From NCBI GenBank assembly GCA_016702545.1, contig JADJDT010000042.1, positions 186,001 through 250,000 of the forward strand: a DNA stretch of 64,000 nt, in the 5' to 3' direction. Both the position numbers and the translations under genes were made by a program. Shown here one piece after another: positions 51,366-60,214 of this stretch (position 1 is the first letter of the stretch; each line of letters begins with the position of its first letter). The notes under the pieces are model-generated. The model did not search any database. It was not told the origin of the DNA and saw only the letters and a list, made by a program, of their open reading frames with translations. This stretch comes from Pseudomonadota bacterium (lineage in GTDB: Bacteria; Myxococcota_A; Polyangia; GCA-2747355).

Positions 51366-52906
51366 AACGGGATCAATCCGTGCTTCTTGGCCGGCCGCAG
51401 CTCGCGCTTGGTCAACAGCGACGCCAGCGCTCGGGCGAGGAAGACCCGCGTGTGGCTCGGCTCGATGATGTCGTCCACCAGCTGCCGCGAGGCCGCGACA
51501 TAGGGTGAGGCGAAGGCGCGTCGATACTCCTCGATCAGCTCCTTGCGCTTGGACTCCTGGTCGGGCGCCGCGTCGATCTCCTTGCGGAAGACCACGTTGA
51601 CCGCCCCCTCGGCGCCCATCACCGCGACCTCGGCGGTGGGCCAGGCCACGCTGGTGTCCGCTCCCAGATCCTTGGCGCACATCGCGAGGTAGGCGCCGCC
51701 GTAGGCCTTGCGCAGGATCACCGTCAGCTTCGGCACCGTCGCCGCCGAGTAGGCGAAGAGCATCTTGGCGCCGTGCCGAATGATGCCACCGTACTCTTGC
51801 TGCAGGCCCGGCATGAAGCCCGGCACGTCGACGAAGGTCACCAGCGGGATGTTGAAGGCGTTGCAGAAGCGGATGAAGCGCGACGACTTGTCCGAGGCGT
51901 TGATGTCGAGCGCGCCGCCGAGCACCGCCGGCTGATTGGCGATCACGCCGACCGTGTGCCCGGTGATGCGCGCGAAGCCGACCACGATGTTCGCGGCGAA
52001 GCTCTGCTGGATCTCGAGGAAGTCGCCGTCGTCGACCGCCAGCGCGATCACGTCCCGGACGTCGTAGGGCCGCTTGGGGTCATCGGGCACCACGGCCTCG
52101 AAGGCCTCGTTCGGCACCACCGCGAACTCGCGCGGATAGTGCGGCGGGTCCTCGAGGTTGTTCGAGGGCAGGAAGCTCAAGAGGCGCTTGCAGATGCGCA
52201 CGGCCTCGTGGTCGTCCGCGGCGACGAAGTGCACGACCCCCGAGTAGCTCATCTGGGCGTCGGGGCCGCCGAGCTCCTCCATCGTCACGATCTCGCCGGT
52301 GACCTGCTTGATCACCGACGGCCCCGTGATGAACATCTGGGCCTGCTGCGTCTGGATGATGAAGTCCGTCAGCGCCGGGCTGTAGGCCGCGCCGCCGGCG
52401 CAGGGGCCGCAGATCAGCGAGATCTGCGGCACCGAGCCCGAGAGCATCACGTTCTGGTGGAAGACCCGCCCGTAGCCCGAGAGGCTGTCGATGCCCTCCT
52501 GGACGCGCGCGCCGCCCGAGTCGTTGATGAAGACGAAGGGCGTGCCGGTCTTCTGCGCCCGCTTCATCGCCTCGGCGATCTTGTCGCAGTGGACCTCGCC
52601 CGCGGCGCCACCCGCGACCGTGAAGTCCTGGCTGGCGAGGTGCAGCGCCCGGCCGTCGACCGTCGCGGCGCCCGTCACCACGCCATCGGCGGGGAAGCTC
52701 TTGCCGGCCAGGCCGAAGAGCGTGGCGCGGTGTTGGGCGAAGGCGCCCGCCTCCTGCAGGCTGCCCGCGTCGACCAGCAGCTCGATGCGCTCGCGCGCGG
52801 TCAGCTTGCCGGCCGCGTGCTGCTTCTTGATCCGATCTTCGCCGCCGCCGACCAGCAGCGCCTGGCGCCGTTGCCGCAGCTCGCGAACCTTTTCCGTCAT
52901 GCTCAT
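51362..52906 (-). CDS. Methylmalonyl-CoA/propionyl-CoA carboxyltransferase, 12S-type subunit
   Basis: 514 residues from ATG 52906 (a second ATG lies two codons on). Biotin-dependent acyl-CoA carboxyltransferase with the paired crotonase-like domains: GKLTARERIELLVDAGS, FINDSGGARVQEGIDSL with oxyanion loop, ICGPCAGGAAYSPALTDF, GPSVIKQVTGEIVTMEELGG, then NQPAVLGGALDINASDKSS, TFVDVPGFMPGLQQEYGGII, RKAYGGAYLAMCAKDLGAD and AVMGAEGAVNVVFRKE. It moves the carboxyl group between carboxybiotin and propionyl-CoA/methylmalonyl-CoA. A biotin carboxylase is not encoded nearby; the neighbour is a 5S-type subunit, so a transcarboxylase is favoured. Confidence 0.93.
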   Translation of the reverse strand: MSMTEKVRELRQRRQALLVGGGEDRIKKQHAAGKLTARERIELLVDAGSLQEAGAFAQHRATLFGLAGKSFPADGVVTGAATVDGRALHLASQDFTVAGGAAGEVHCDKIAEAMKRAQKTGTPFVFINDSGGARVQEGIDSLSGYGRVFHQNVMLSGSVPQISLICGPCAGGAAYSPALTDFIIQTQQAQMFITGPSVIKQVTGEIVTMEELGGPDAQMSYSGVVHFVAADDHEAVRICKRLLSFLPSNNLEDPPHYPREFAVVPNEAFEAVVPDDPKRPYDVRDVIALAVDDGDFLEIQQSFAANIVVGFARITGHTVGVIANQPAVLGGALDINASDKSSRFIRFCNAFNIPLVTFVDVPGFMPGLQQEYGGIIRHGAKMLFAYSAATVPKLTVILRKAYGGAYLAMCAKDLGADTSVAWPTAEVAVMGAEGAVNVVFRKEIDAAPDQESKRKELIEEYRRAFASPYVAASRQLVDDIIEPSHTRVFLARALASLLTKRELRPAKKHGLIPL

Positions 52907-52945
52907 CGTGAATGCCTGTGGGCGGCCCAACGCGGGCCGCGATGC

Positions 52946-54466
52946 TCAGCTCGGGCTGACCGTGACTTTGTGGGTGCGGCCGTGGATCGTGACGCTGTAG
53001 TTCACTGCCGCCGCCAGCGGCACCGCCGCCGGTCCGGCCGCAGCCCCGCCGGAACTGCCGGCAGCGGCGCCGGCCGGTGGCTTGGCAGCCGGCTTCTTGC
53101 TCACGTTCTTGGGACCCTCGGCCCGTGACGCGAAAAACTTCGGCGCCACCTGCGGGAACATCGCAAAGGTCAGCACGTCCTCGTCGCTGCCGTTGGCGCC
53201 GGGTAGCGCGGTCGCCGAGGCCTTCAGCTCGTCCCACTCGGGCTTGAGCAGGTCGGCCGGGCGGCAGGTGATGGGCGGCTTCTTGGCGTGCTCCTCGGCG
53301 CGCTTCAGCACCTCGGGGTCCTTCGCCGTCGCCGTGGTGCCGTAGTAGCCGAGCATCAGGTCGGCGAACTCGCCGGTCATCGCCTTGTAGGGCCCCATCA
53401 GCACGTTGAAGACGGCCTGCGTGCCGACGATCTGGCTGGTGGGCGTGACGAGCGGCGGGTAGCCCGAGACCTTGCGCGCGCGCGGTACTTCTTCCAGCAC
53501 CTCTTGCAGTCGGTCGGCGGCGTCCTGCTGCTTGAGCTGGCTCTCCATGTTGGAGATCATCCCACCGGGGATCTGGCTCTTGAAGATCTCGGTGTCGACG
53601 CCCGTGATGTTGGAGAGGAACTCGGCGTAGCGCGGCCGAATCTGCGCCATGTGGTCGCGCACCTTGGCGATGCGCGCCAGATCGACCTGCGTGGTGTAGC
53701 CGGTGCCCTCGAGCATCTCGACGAAGCTCTCGGTCGGGTTGTGGCCGGGTCCGAGCGAAACCGAGCTGACCGCCGTGTCGACCATGTCGGCGCCGGCCTC
53801 GACGGCCTTCATCAGGCTGACCAGGGTGACCCCGGTGGTGGCGTGCGTGTGGACGTGGATCCGCACGTCCTGCCCGCACTGCTCCTTGATCGCCTTGACG
53901 ATGTCGTAGGCCGGCTGGGGCTTGAGCAGCGCCGCCATGTCCTTGAGGCAGATCGAGTCGGCGCCCATCTCGATCAGCTTGTGCGCCAGCTCGACGTAGC
54001 CCTGCACCGTGTGGACCGGGCTGACGGTGTAGCAGATGGTGCCCTGGGCGTGCTTGCCAGTGCGCTTGACGGCCTTGAGCGCGACCTCGAGGTTGCGCGC
54101 GTCGTTCAGCGCATCGAAGACGCGGAAGACGTCCATGCCGTTGGCGGCGGCGCGCTCGACGAAGCGCGAGACGACCGAGTCCTCGTAGTGGCGGTAGCCG
54201 AGCAGGTTCTGCCCGCGCAGCAGCATCTGCAGCGGCGTCTTGGGCAGCAGCTTCTTGAAGCTGCGCAGCCGCTCCCAGGGGTCCTCGTTGAGGAAGCGGA
54301 TGCACGAGTCGAAGGTCGCGCCGCCCCAGCACTCGAGCGACCAATAGCCCGCGTTGTCGAGGTCCTCACAGACGGGGACCATGTCTTCCATCGCGAGGCG
54401 CGTCGCCATCAGACTCTGATGCGCGTCGCGCAGCGCGAGCTCCGTGATGTGAATCGTCTTCTTCAT
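52946..54466 (-). CDS. Pyruvate/oxaloacetate carboxyltransferase, 5S-type subunit
   Basis: 506 residues. Opens with KKTIHITELALRDAHQSLMA, the HMGL-like TIM-barrel of the transcarboxylase 5S/oxaloacetate-decarboxylase alpha family, with WECWGGATFD-like LECWGGATFDSCIRFL, LRGQNLLGYRHYEDSVV, MDVFRVFDALNDARNL, LKDMAALLKPQPAYDI (metal lysine region) and HVHTHATTGVTLVSLMKAVE. A PYC_OADA domain follows to about residue 445. After that comes a Lys/Ala/Pro linker and a short strand (YSVTIHGRTHKVTVSPS), the trace of a biotin-carrier N-terminus without a biotin domain. The separate carrier gene supplies biotin. First gene of the operon. Confidence 0.93.
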   Translation of the reverse strand: MKKTIHITELALRDAHQSLMATRLAMEDMVPVCEDLDNAGYWSLECWGGATFDSCIRFLNEDPWERLRSFKKLLPKTPLQMLLRGQNLLGYRHYEDSVVSRFVERAAANGMDVFRVFDALNDARNLEVALKAVKRTGKHAQGTICYTVSPVHTVQGYVELAHKLIEMGADSICLKDMAALLKPQPAYDIVKAIKEQCGQDVRIHVHTHATTGVTLVSLMKAVEAGADMVDTAVSSVSLGPGHNPTESFVEMLEGTGYTTQVDLARIAKVRDHMAQIRPRYAEFLSNITGVDTEIFKSQIPGGMISNMESQLKQQDAADRLQEVLEEVPRARKVSGYPPLVTPTSQIVGTQAVFNVLMGPYKAMTGEFADLMLGYYGTTATAKDPEVLKRAEEHAKKPPITCRPADLLKPEWDELKASATALPGANGSDEDVLTFAMFPQVAPKFFASRAEGPKNVSKKPAAKPPAGAAAGSSGGAAAGPAAVPLAAAVNYSVTIHGRTHKVTVSPS

Positions 54467-54499
54467 GGCGCGTACTCTTCGGACGAATGACGCGACTTG

Positions 54500-55327
54500 T
54501 CAATTCCCCCGCTTGGCGGGGGACGGAGGCCAAGCGCAGGGTGCGAATCTGGGGCGATAGCGCGTCGCTTGGCCATTGGATCCCGGGACGTGAAGCTCGA
54601 CGTGGACGTGTTTCTCTGGGCCGATCTTCCCGATGAACCGGCCGTGCGGGAGCTGGGCGCCGGGCTTGATGCCGCGGGCCAACGATTCGAGGTGGGCATA
54701 ACGGACGTCAATGGGCGGCCCGCTGGCGGGTGTGTAGCGGATGACCACGGTCTTGTCGTAGCCCTCGAGCCACCCGGCGCTCACCACCCGACCCTGGGAG
54801 ATCGGCTCGCCGCCGCCGAGGGGCCACCACCAGTGCGGGCCCTCGAAGGCGCCGGCGACGATCGGGGTGCCCCGGGCGGCCGGCAGATCGACCGCGCCGT
54901 GGAGGCGCAGCCGAGGCAGCAGGGCATCCTTCGCCTTCTTCGACCGGACGCTGGAGTAACCCGAGCTGACCAGCGGATCACAGCTGCCCGCGAGGGGAGA
55001 GGCGATGCGGCTCGACACCACGAGCGGGGTCACGACCCCACGCCAGGTTGGGTCGACGAGCCCGACCGACGACCAGCCGGCCCCGCCGAGGCCGACGGCC
55101 GTGGCCAGGTAGAGGGTGCGCAGCGTGGCGAGGCCAGTGCGTCCCGAGTCGCCCCGGGAACGGCCTCCTGCGGCGCAGGTGCTAGCAGCCCGGGTGCGCG
55201 ACCACGCACGGGCGCACGCCGGCGAGGGTCGCCCCAGGGCCACCGTGACGCTGGCGCCCCAGCAGGTGAGAGCCACCAGCAGTGCCGGCCAACGGAGCTT
55301 CCACCGCGAGGTCATCCAGGACGGCAT
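54500..55327 (-). CDS. M23-family metallopeptidase-like protein (LysM-less, secreted)
   Basis: 275 residues from ATG 55327; an ATG at 55315 gives a cleaner signal (MTSRWKLRWPALLVALTCWG). Residues about 115-255 hold a lysostaphin-type M23 fold: YSSVRSKKAKDALLP, first zinc ligands in LHGAVDLPAARGTPIVA (HxxxD), ARYAHL-like VRYAHLESLARGIKPGAQ, and the last ligand pair in GPEKHVHVELH. All three zinc-ligand motifs are present, so it may be active on peptidoglycan crossbridges. It is 55 bp downstream of the gene at 55383-55871. Confidence 0.8.
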   Translation of the reverse strand: MPSWMTSRWKLRWPALLVALTCWGASVTVALGRPSPACARAWSRTRAASTCAAGGRSRGDSGRTGLATLRTLYLATAVGLGGAGWSSVGLVDPTWRGVVTPLVVSSRIASPLAGSCDPLVSSGYSSVRSKKAKDALLPRLRLHGAVDLPAARGTPIVAGAFEGPHWWWPLGGGEPISQGRVVSAGWLEGYDKTVVIRYTPASGPPIDVRYAHLESLARGIKPGAQLPHGRFIGKIGPEKHVHVELHVPGSNGQATRYRPRFAPCAWPPSPAKRGN

Positions 55328-55382
55328 GGTGCAACCGCAAGGCCAGCAGCCGCAAGGCCAGCAACCACAGGGAACGCACGGG

Positions 55383-55871
55383 TCACTTCGACGGAGCGGA
55401 GGCCGCCCCCGCCGCCTGGATCGCCCGCGCGTACTGCTGCACGTCGGCGGGCGTCCAGACCAGGTTCCAGGGTCTGAGCTTGCCGGCGCGCGCTTCGCCG
55501 AGGCCGATCGACAGCGCGCGAGCCACGACCGTCGAGCAGTTGCGGTCGAGCGTGCTCCAGGCCTGCAGCGGCCCCTGAAAGAGCACGCCGTCGCGCGTCA
55601 GCCCGAAAGACTGCCACCAATCCTTGATCGCGCCCTCGTCGAGGCCGATGAGCCCAAGACGCTGGTCCGGGAGCTGCCCCTCCGCCGCGCAGTCCTCCTC
55701 GAAGCGGCGATCGCGAAAGGGCACCGACTGGTAGATGTTGCGATGCAGCTTGGAGGGTACAGCTCCGGGCTTCTCGGGCCACCACGAGACGTAGGTGCGG
55801 TCGACCTGCAAGGACGCGTGCCCCCAGGCCTCGCTCTTGCCGCGAAAGCTCCAGACATAGACGGTCACCAT
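55383..55871 (-). CDS. Uncharacterised protein with GHAS and NC motifs (possible permuted papain-like fold)
   Basis: 162 residues from ATG 55871. N-terminus MVTVYVWSFRGKSEAWGHAS, then VDRTYVSWWPEKPG, WWQSFGLTRDG, and DRNCSTVVARALSIGLG. A His in a GHAS turn followed 90 residues later by an NC motif at a helix start is the order of catalytic residues in circularly permuted NlpC/P60- and LRAT-like enzymes. That fold assignment is inference; I did not recognise a named family. No signal peptide is visible. Paired with the M23 peptidase gene on the same strand, it may be a wall-acting enzyme or effector. Confidence 0.6.
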   Translation of the reverse strand: MVTVYVWSFRGKSEAWGHASLQVDRTYVSWWPEKPGAVPSKLHRNIYQSVPFRDRRFEEDCAAEGQLPDQRLGLIGLDEGAIKDWWQSFGLTRDGVLFQGPLQAWSTLDRNCSTVVARALSIGLGEARAGKLRPWNLVWTPADVQQYARAIQAAGAASAPSK

Positions 55872-55939
55872 CGGTAGCCTCCCCCCGCCCGCAGACGGAC
55901 ATCCTATAGCAGCGCGCGCCGCGGTGGTGAGGCGACATC

Positions 55940-56047
55940 GTCCTCCGCGAAGCGCGTCGATGGTCCTCCGAAAAGCCTGTCGATGGTCCTCCGCGGAGCG
56001 ACATCGTCCTCCGAGCGGCGGGGTCCTCCGAGCGGCGGGGTCCTCCG
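55940..56047. repeat. Degenerate tandem repeats around GTCCTCCG
   Basis: Six copies of GTCCTCCG, 14-26 bp apart, in wider units such as TCGATGGTCCTCCG and GAGCGGCGGGGTCCTCCG, between the gene at 55871 and tRNA-Thr. No coding sense. It may be a slippage-prone spacer or a cluster of protein-binding sites. Confidence 0.6.
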
Positions 56048-56086
56048 ATCGGCGGGTGGAGACGACTTGCGAGGGAAGGGGAGCGG

Positions 56087-56159
56087 AGCCACCCACCGGA
56101 CTTGAACCGGTGACCTGCGGTTTACGAAACCGCTGCTCTACCAACTGAGCTAGGGTGGC
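56087..56159 (-). tRNA. tRNA-Thr (anticodon CGU)
   Basis: Read on the minus strand: acceptor GCCACCC pairs with GGGTGGC; D arm TAGCTCAGTTGGTAGAGCA; anticodon stem GCGGT/ACCGC around TTCGTAA gives anticodon CGT; T arm ACCGG-TTCAAGT-CCGGT. CCA not encoded. Confidence 0.95.
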
Positions 56160-56187
56160 AGCGCCAGTGGGCGCGTAAGTGCGCGGT

Positions 56188-56217
56188 AGTATGCCGGCGA
56201 GGCTGCGCTGGCGTCAA
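56188..56217 (-). promoter_or_regulatory. Promoter of tRNA-Thr
   Basis: On the minus strand: -35 TTGACG (56217-56212), 18-bp spacer, -10 CATACT (56193-56188). Start of transcription would fall near 56181, about 22 bp before the mature tRNA. Confidence 0.65.
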
Positions 56218-56281
56218 GCGAGACGGCTTGGCGTATCAGGGCGAACCGACGTTACGCCTGGGGCGCCTCGGCGCCCGGCCT

Positions 56282-58999
56282 TCAGAGCTCGATCACGGCG
56301 CGAACGACCTGGCGCTCGGGGATCGGGCGCACGGTGAACCCTGCGCGCTCGGCGATGCGCTGCATGCCGAGGTTGTCGGGCTGGATATCGGCGCCGATGC
56401 GCTGCAGGCGCTCCTCGCGGCCGAAGCGCACCAGCTCTTGCAGTAGCTTGGTGCCGAGGCCGCGGCGTTGGGTCGGGTCGGCGACGACGATGGCGAACTC
56501 GGCCTCGTCGCGGCCGGGCAGCTTGCTCAGGCGGCCGACGGCGAGGATGGCGCGACCCGTGGCATCGCGCTGCTCGGCCACCAGCGCCAGCTCGCGGTCG
56601 TAGTCGTTGAAGCAGACGCGCTGCAGGCGCTCGTGGGCCACGCGCTGGCTGAGGTGCATGTCGTGGAGGAAGCGCTGGCGCACCGTGTCGGCCGAGAGGA
56701 TCTCGTGAAACTTCACCAGCAGCGGCTCGTCGTCCGGGCGAATCGGGCGAATGGTGATCGCCGTGCCGTCGGGCAGCGTCCAGGGCATGACGTAGTGCTG
56801 GGGGTAGGGACGAATCGCCGCCCGTGGGAGCTGCTCGGCCGTCAGCTCGGGGGGATGCAGCACGACGCGCGCGTCGAGCGCGATCAAGCCCTGCGGCGAG
56901 GCCAGCAGCGGGTTGATGTCGATCTCCTTGATCCAGCGCTGCTCGACCACCAGCTGGCTGAAGCGCACCAGCAGCTGCTCGAGCGCGGGGAGATCGACCG
57001 GATCGCGGCCCCGCACGCCGCGCAGGGCCTGGAGGATCTTGGTCTGCTCCATCATGCGCCGCGCCAGCGTCGCGGTCAGCGGCGGCAGGCCGAGCGCGCT
57101 GTCCTTGAAGACCTCGACCAACTGGCCGCCGGCGCCGAAGAGCAGGACCGGGCCGAACTGCGGATCCTGCGAGCTGCCGATGATCAGCTCGTAGCCCTCG
57201 CGGCTCACCATCGGCTGGACCACGACACCTTGGAAGTGCTCGGAGCCGAGGCGCTCGCCGACCGCGCGCTCGATCGCGGCGTAGGCCTCGCGCACGGCTG
57301 CGGCATCGGCGAGATTGAGGCGCACCCCGCCGACATCGGTCTTGTGGGTGATCGTCAGCGAGTAGATCTTGAGCACCACGGGGTAGCCGAGGCGCTCGGC
57401 TGCGGCGACGGCCTCGTGGGCGGTGGTGGCCACGACGGCCGCCGTCGTCGGGATGCCGTAGGCCGCCAGCAGGCGCTTGGACTCGACCTCGGTCAGCAGC
57501 GTGCGTCCGCTGGCGCGGGTCTCGTCGATGATCTGGGCGGCGGTCGCGAGGTCGGCGGCGTCGGCGCTGACGGCGTCGGAGCTGCGCGGCGTCTCGTAGA
57601 TCGCGCGCAGCGCGTTGGCGTAGCGGGCCATGTAGCAGAAGGCGCGCGCGGCATCGTCGGCATAGCGGAAGGTGGCGATGTCGGCGCGATTGAGGATATC
57701 GAGGCCCGCATCGACGCTGGTGCCGCCCATCCAGGCCGCCAGCACGGGCTTGCCGGTGGCGCGCGCGTAGGGCACCAGGCGCTCCGCCGTCTGCGTCGGG
57801 TCGGTCATGTCCTGGGGCGTGAGCACGACCAGCAGACCGTCGCTGTTGGGGTCGCGCGCGGCGATCTCCAGCGCCTTGGCGTAGCGCTCGGCGTCGGCGT
57901 CGCCGAGGATGTCGACCGGGTTGCCGTGGCTCCAGTGCGGCGGGAGCAGCTGATCGAAGGCCTCGATCGTCTGCGGCGCCAGCTCGGCGAGTTGGCCGCC
58001 GACGGCGATCAGCGCGTCGGTCGCCAGCACGCCGGGACCGCCGGCGTTGGTCAACACGGTCAGGCGGGGGCCCTTGGGCGTCGGCTGCTTGGCCAGCACC
58101 TCGGCCATGTTGAAGAGGTCCGCGATGCGGTGGATGCGCAGCACGCCGACGCGACGGAAGGCGGCCTCGAGCACCGCATCGCTGCCGGCGAGGGTGCCGG
58201 TGTGCGAGGCCGCGGCCTTGGCGGCTTGGACGCTCTGACCGGCCTTGATCACGACGATCGGCTTGCTCAGCGCCACCTCGCGCGCCGCCGAAAGAAAGGT
58301 GCGCGCATCGCCGATCGACTCCATGTAGATCACGATGCTCTTGGTGTGGGGATCGCTGCCGAGGTGATCGATCAGGTCGCCCCAGCTGACGTCCAGCATC
58401 GAGCCGATCGAGATGAAGGCGCTGAAGCCGACGCGCTCACGGAAGCTCCAGTCGAGAATGGCGGTGCAGAGTGCCCCGCTCTGGCTGACGAAGGCGACGT
58501 TGCCGGGTTGACCCATGCCGGCGGCGAAGGTGGCGTTGAGGCCCGTACGCGGGCTCATCACGCCCAGGCAGTTGGGGCCGATCACCCGCATCTTGGCCGC
58601 GCGGGCGTGCTGGAGGATCTCTTGCTCCAGCGCCACGCCTGGCGCGCCGAGCTCCTTGAAGCCCGCGGAGATGATCACGGCGTTCTTGATGCCCGCCGCG
58701 GCGCACTGGCGAATGACGTCCGGGACGACGCGCGCCGGTGTCACGACGACCGCCAGATCGATCGGCTCCGGGACGGCGGCGACGGTGGGGTAGGCGCGGA
58801 TGCCGAGCACGCTGGTTCGCGCGATGTTGACCGGGTAGACCGTGCCGCCGAAGGGGCTGCCGACGAGGTTTCTCAGCACGGTGCGGCCAACGCTGCCGCG
58901 GGTCTCGCTGGCGCCAATCACGGCCACGCTCTGCGGCGTGAAGAAGGCGTCCAGCGGCCGACGGCCATGGCCCAGATAGTCGTGAGCGGGATCGCGAGA
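56282..58999 (-). CDS. ADP-forming acyl-CoA synthetase fused to GNAT acetyltransferase, 5' end lost
   Basis: More than 890 residues. From the N-terminus: CoA-binding domain (PLDAFFTPQSVAVIGASETR), ligase-like domain with MRVIGPNCLGVMSP, VAFVSQSGALCTAILDW and AASHTGTLAGSDAVLEAAFR (phospho-His candidate), a third subdomain, an ATP-grasp domain (ESKRLLAAYGIPTTAA, YPVVLKIYSLTITHKTDVGG, IKEIDINPLLA) and a C-terminal GNAT domain (IRPIRPDDEPLLVKFHEIL, AIVVADPTQRRGLGTKLLQE). This is the acetate-CoA-ligase/protein-acetyltransferase family (Pat-like). No start codon exists before an upstream stop at 59027; the first GTG at 58927 lies inside the CoA-binding domain. Homology extends upstream of it (DPAHDYLGHG), so the true start was in the adjoining corrupted stretch. 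Confidence 0.9.
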   Translation of the reverse strand, partial: SRDPAHDYLGHGRRPLDAFFTPQSVAVIGASETRGSVGRTVLRNLVGSPFGGTVYPVNIARTSVLGIRAYPTVAAVPEPIDLAVVVTPARVVPDVIRQCAAAGIKNAVIISAGFKELGAPGVALEQEILQHARAAKMRVIGPNCLGVMSPRTGLNATFAAGMGQPGNVAFVSQSGALCTAILDWSFRERVGFSAFISIGSMLDVSWGDLIDHLGSDPHTKSIVIYMESIGDARTFLSAAREVALSKPIVVIKAGQSVQAAKAAASHTGTLAGSDAVLEAAFRRVGVLRIHRIADLFNMAEVLAKQPTPKGPRLTVLTNAGGPGVLATDALIAVGGQLAELAPQTIEAFDQLLPPHWSHGNPVDILGDADAERYAKALEIAARDPNSDGLLVVLTPQDMTDPTQTAERLVPYARATGKPVLAAWMGGTSVDAGLDILNRADIATFRYADDAARAFCYMARYANALRAIYETPRSSDAVSADAADLATAAQIIDETRASGRTLLTEVESKRLLAAYGIPTTAAVVATTAHEAVAAAERLGYPVVLKIYSLTITHKTDVGGVRLNLADAAAVREAYAAIERAVGERLGSEHFQGVVVQPMVSREGYELIIGSSQDPQFGPVLLFGAGGQLVEVFKDSALGLPPLTATLARRMMEQTKILQALRGVRGRDPVDLPALEQLLVRFSQLVVEQRWIKEIDINPLLASPQGLIALDARVVLHPPELTAEQLPRAAIRPYPQHYVMPWTLPDGTAITIRPIRPDDEPLLVKFHEILSADTVRQRFLHDMHLSQRVAHERLQRVCFNDYDRELALVAEQRDATGRAILAVGRLSKLPGRDEAEFAIVVADPTQRRGLGTKLLQELVRFGREERLQRIGADIQPDNLGMQRIAERAGFTVRPIPERQVVRAVIEL

Positions 59000-59571
<572 letters not shown>

Positions 59572-60171
59572 ATGAGGCGCATCCTCGTGCTCTTTGCGCA
59601 TCCCGCGCTGCAGAAGTCGCGCGTGCAGCGCGAGCTGGCGCGCGCGGTGCGGGCGCTGCCGGGCGTGACCTTCCACGACCTCTACGAGGCCTATCCCGAC
59701 TTCGACGTCGAGGTCGCGCGCGAGCAGGCGCTGTTGACCGAGCACGAGGTCGTGGTGCTGCAGTTCCCCTTCTACTGGTACAGCACGCCGGCGCTGCTCA
59801 AGCAGTGGCAGGATCTGGTGCTGGAGCACGGCTGGGCCTATGGCCGCGAGGGCAGGGCGCTGCACGGCAAGCTGCTGCTCTGCGCGCTCAGCACGGGAGG
59901 CAGCGAGGCCTCTTACCAACCGGGCGGCAGCAATCGCAGCACGATCGGCGCGCTGCTCGCGCCGCTGGCGCAGATGGCGCACCTCTGTGGAATGGAGTAC
60001 CTGCCGCCCTTCGTCGTGCACGAGACCTACCGGCTCGATGACGCAGCGCTCGCCGCGCACGCGGCCGAGTACGCCGCGTTGCTCGCCGCGCTGCGCGACG
60101 AGCGTCTCGACCTGGCGGTGGCGCGGGCCCAGGCGCGCCTCGACACCAAGCTGCCCGCGTTGATCGGCTGA
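59572..60171 (+). CDS. NAD(P)H quinone oxidoreductase, KefF-like
   Basis: 199 residues from ATG 59572. Flavodoxin-like fold: RRILVLFAHPALQKSRVQRE (FMN phosphate loop), HEVVVLQFPFYWYSTPALLK then QWQDLVLEHGWAYG, the signature of the MdaB/KefF/NQO group, LLLCALSTGGSEASYQPGG, and a C-terminal helix. In E. coli KefF activates the KefC efflux pump. Here the gene lies 43 bp before a KefC-like gene, which supports that role. Its promoter region is in the corrupted segment. Confidence 0.85.
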   Translation: MRRILVLFAHPALQKSRVQRELARAVRALPGVTFHDLYEAYPDFDVEVAREQALLTEHEVVVLQFPFYWYSTPALLKQWQDLVLEHGWAYGREGRALHGKLLLCALSTGGSEASYQPGGSNRSTIGALLAPLAQMAHLCGMEYLPPFVVHETYRLDDAALAAHAAEYAALLAALRDERLDLAVARAQARLDTKLPALIG

Positions 60172-60214
60172 ACGCGCGTCGCGGCCGCGGCGGGCCGCTC
60201 GGGAGCAAGCAGGG

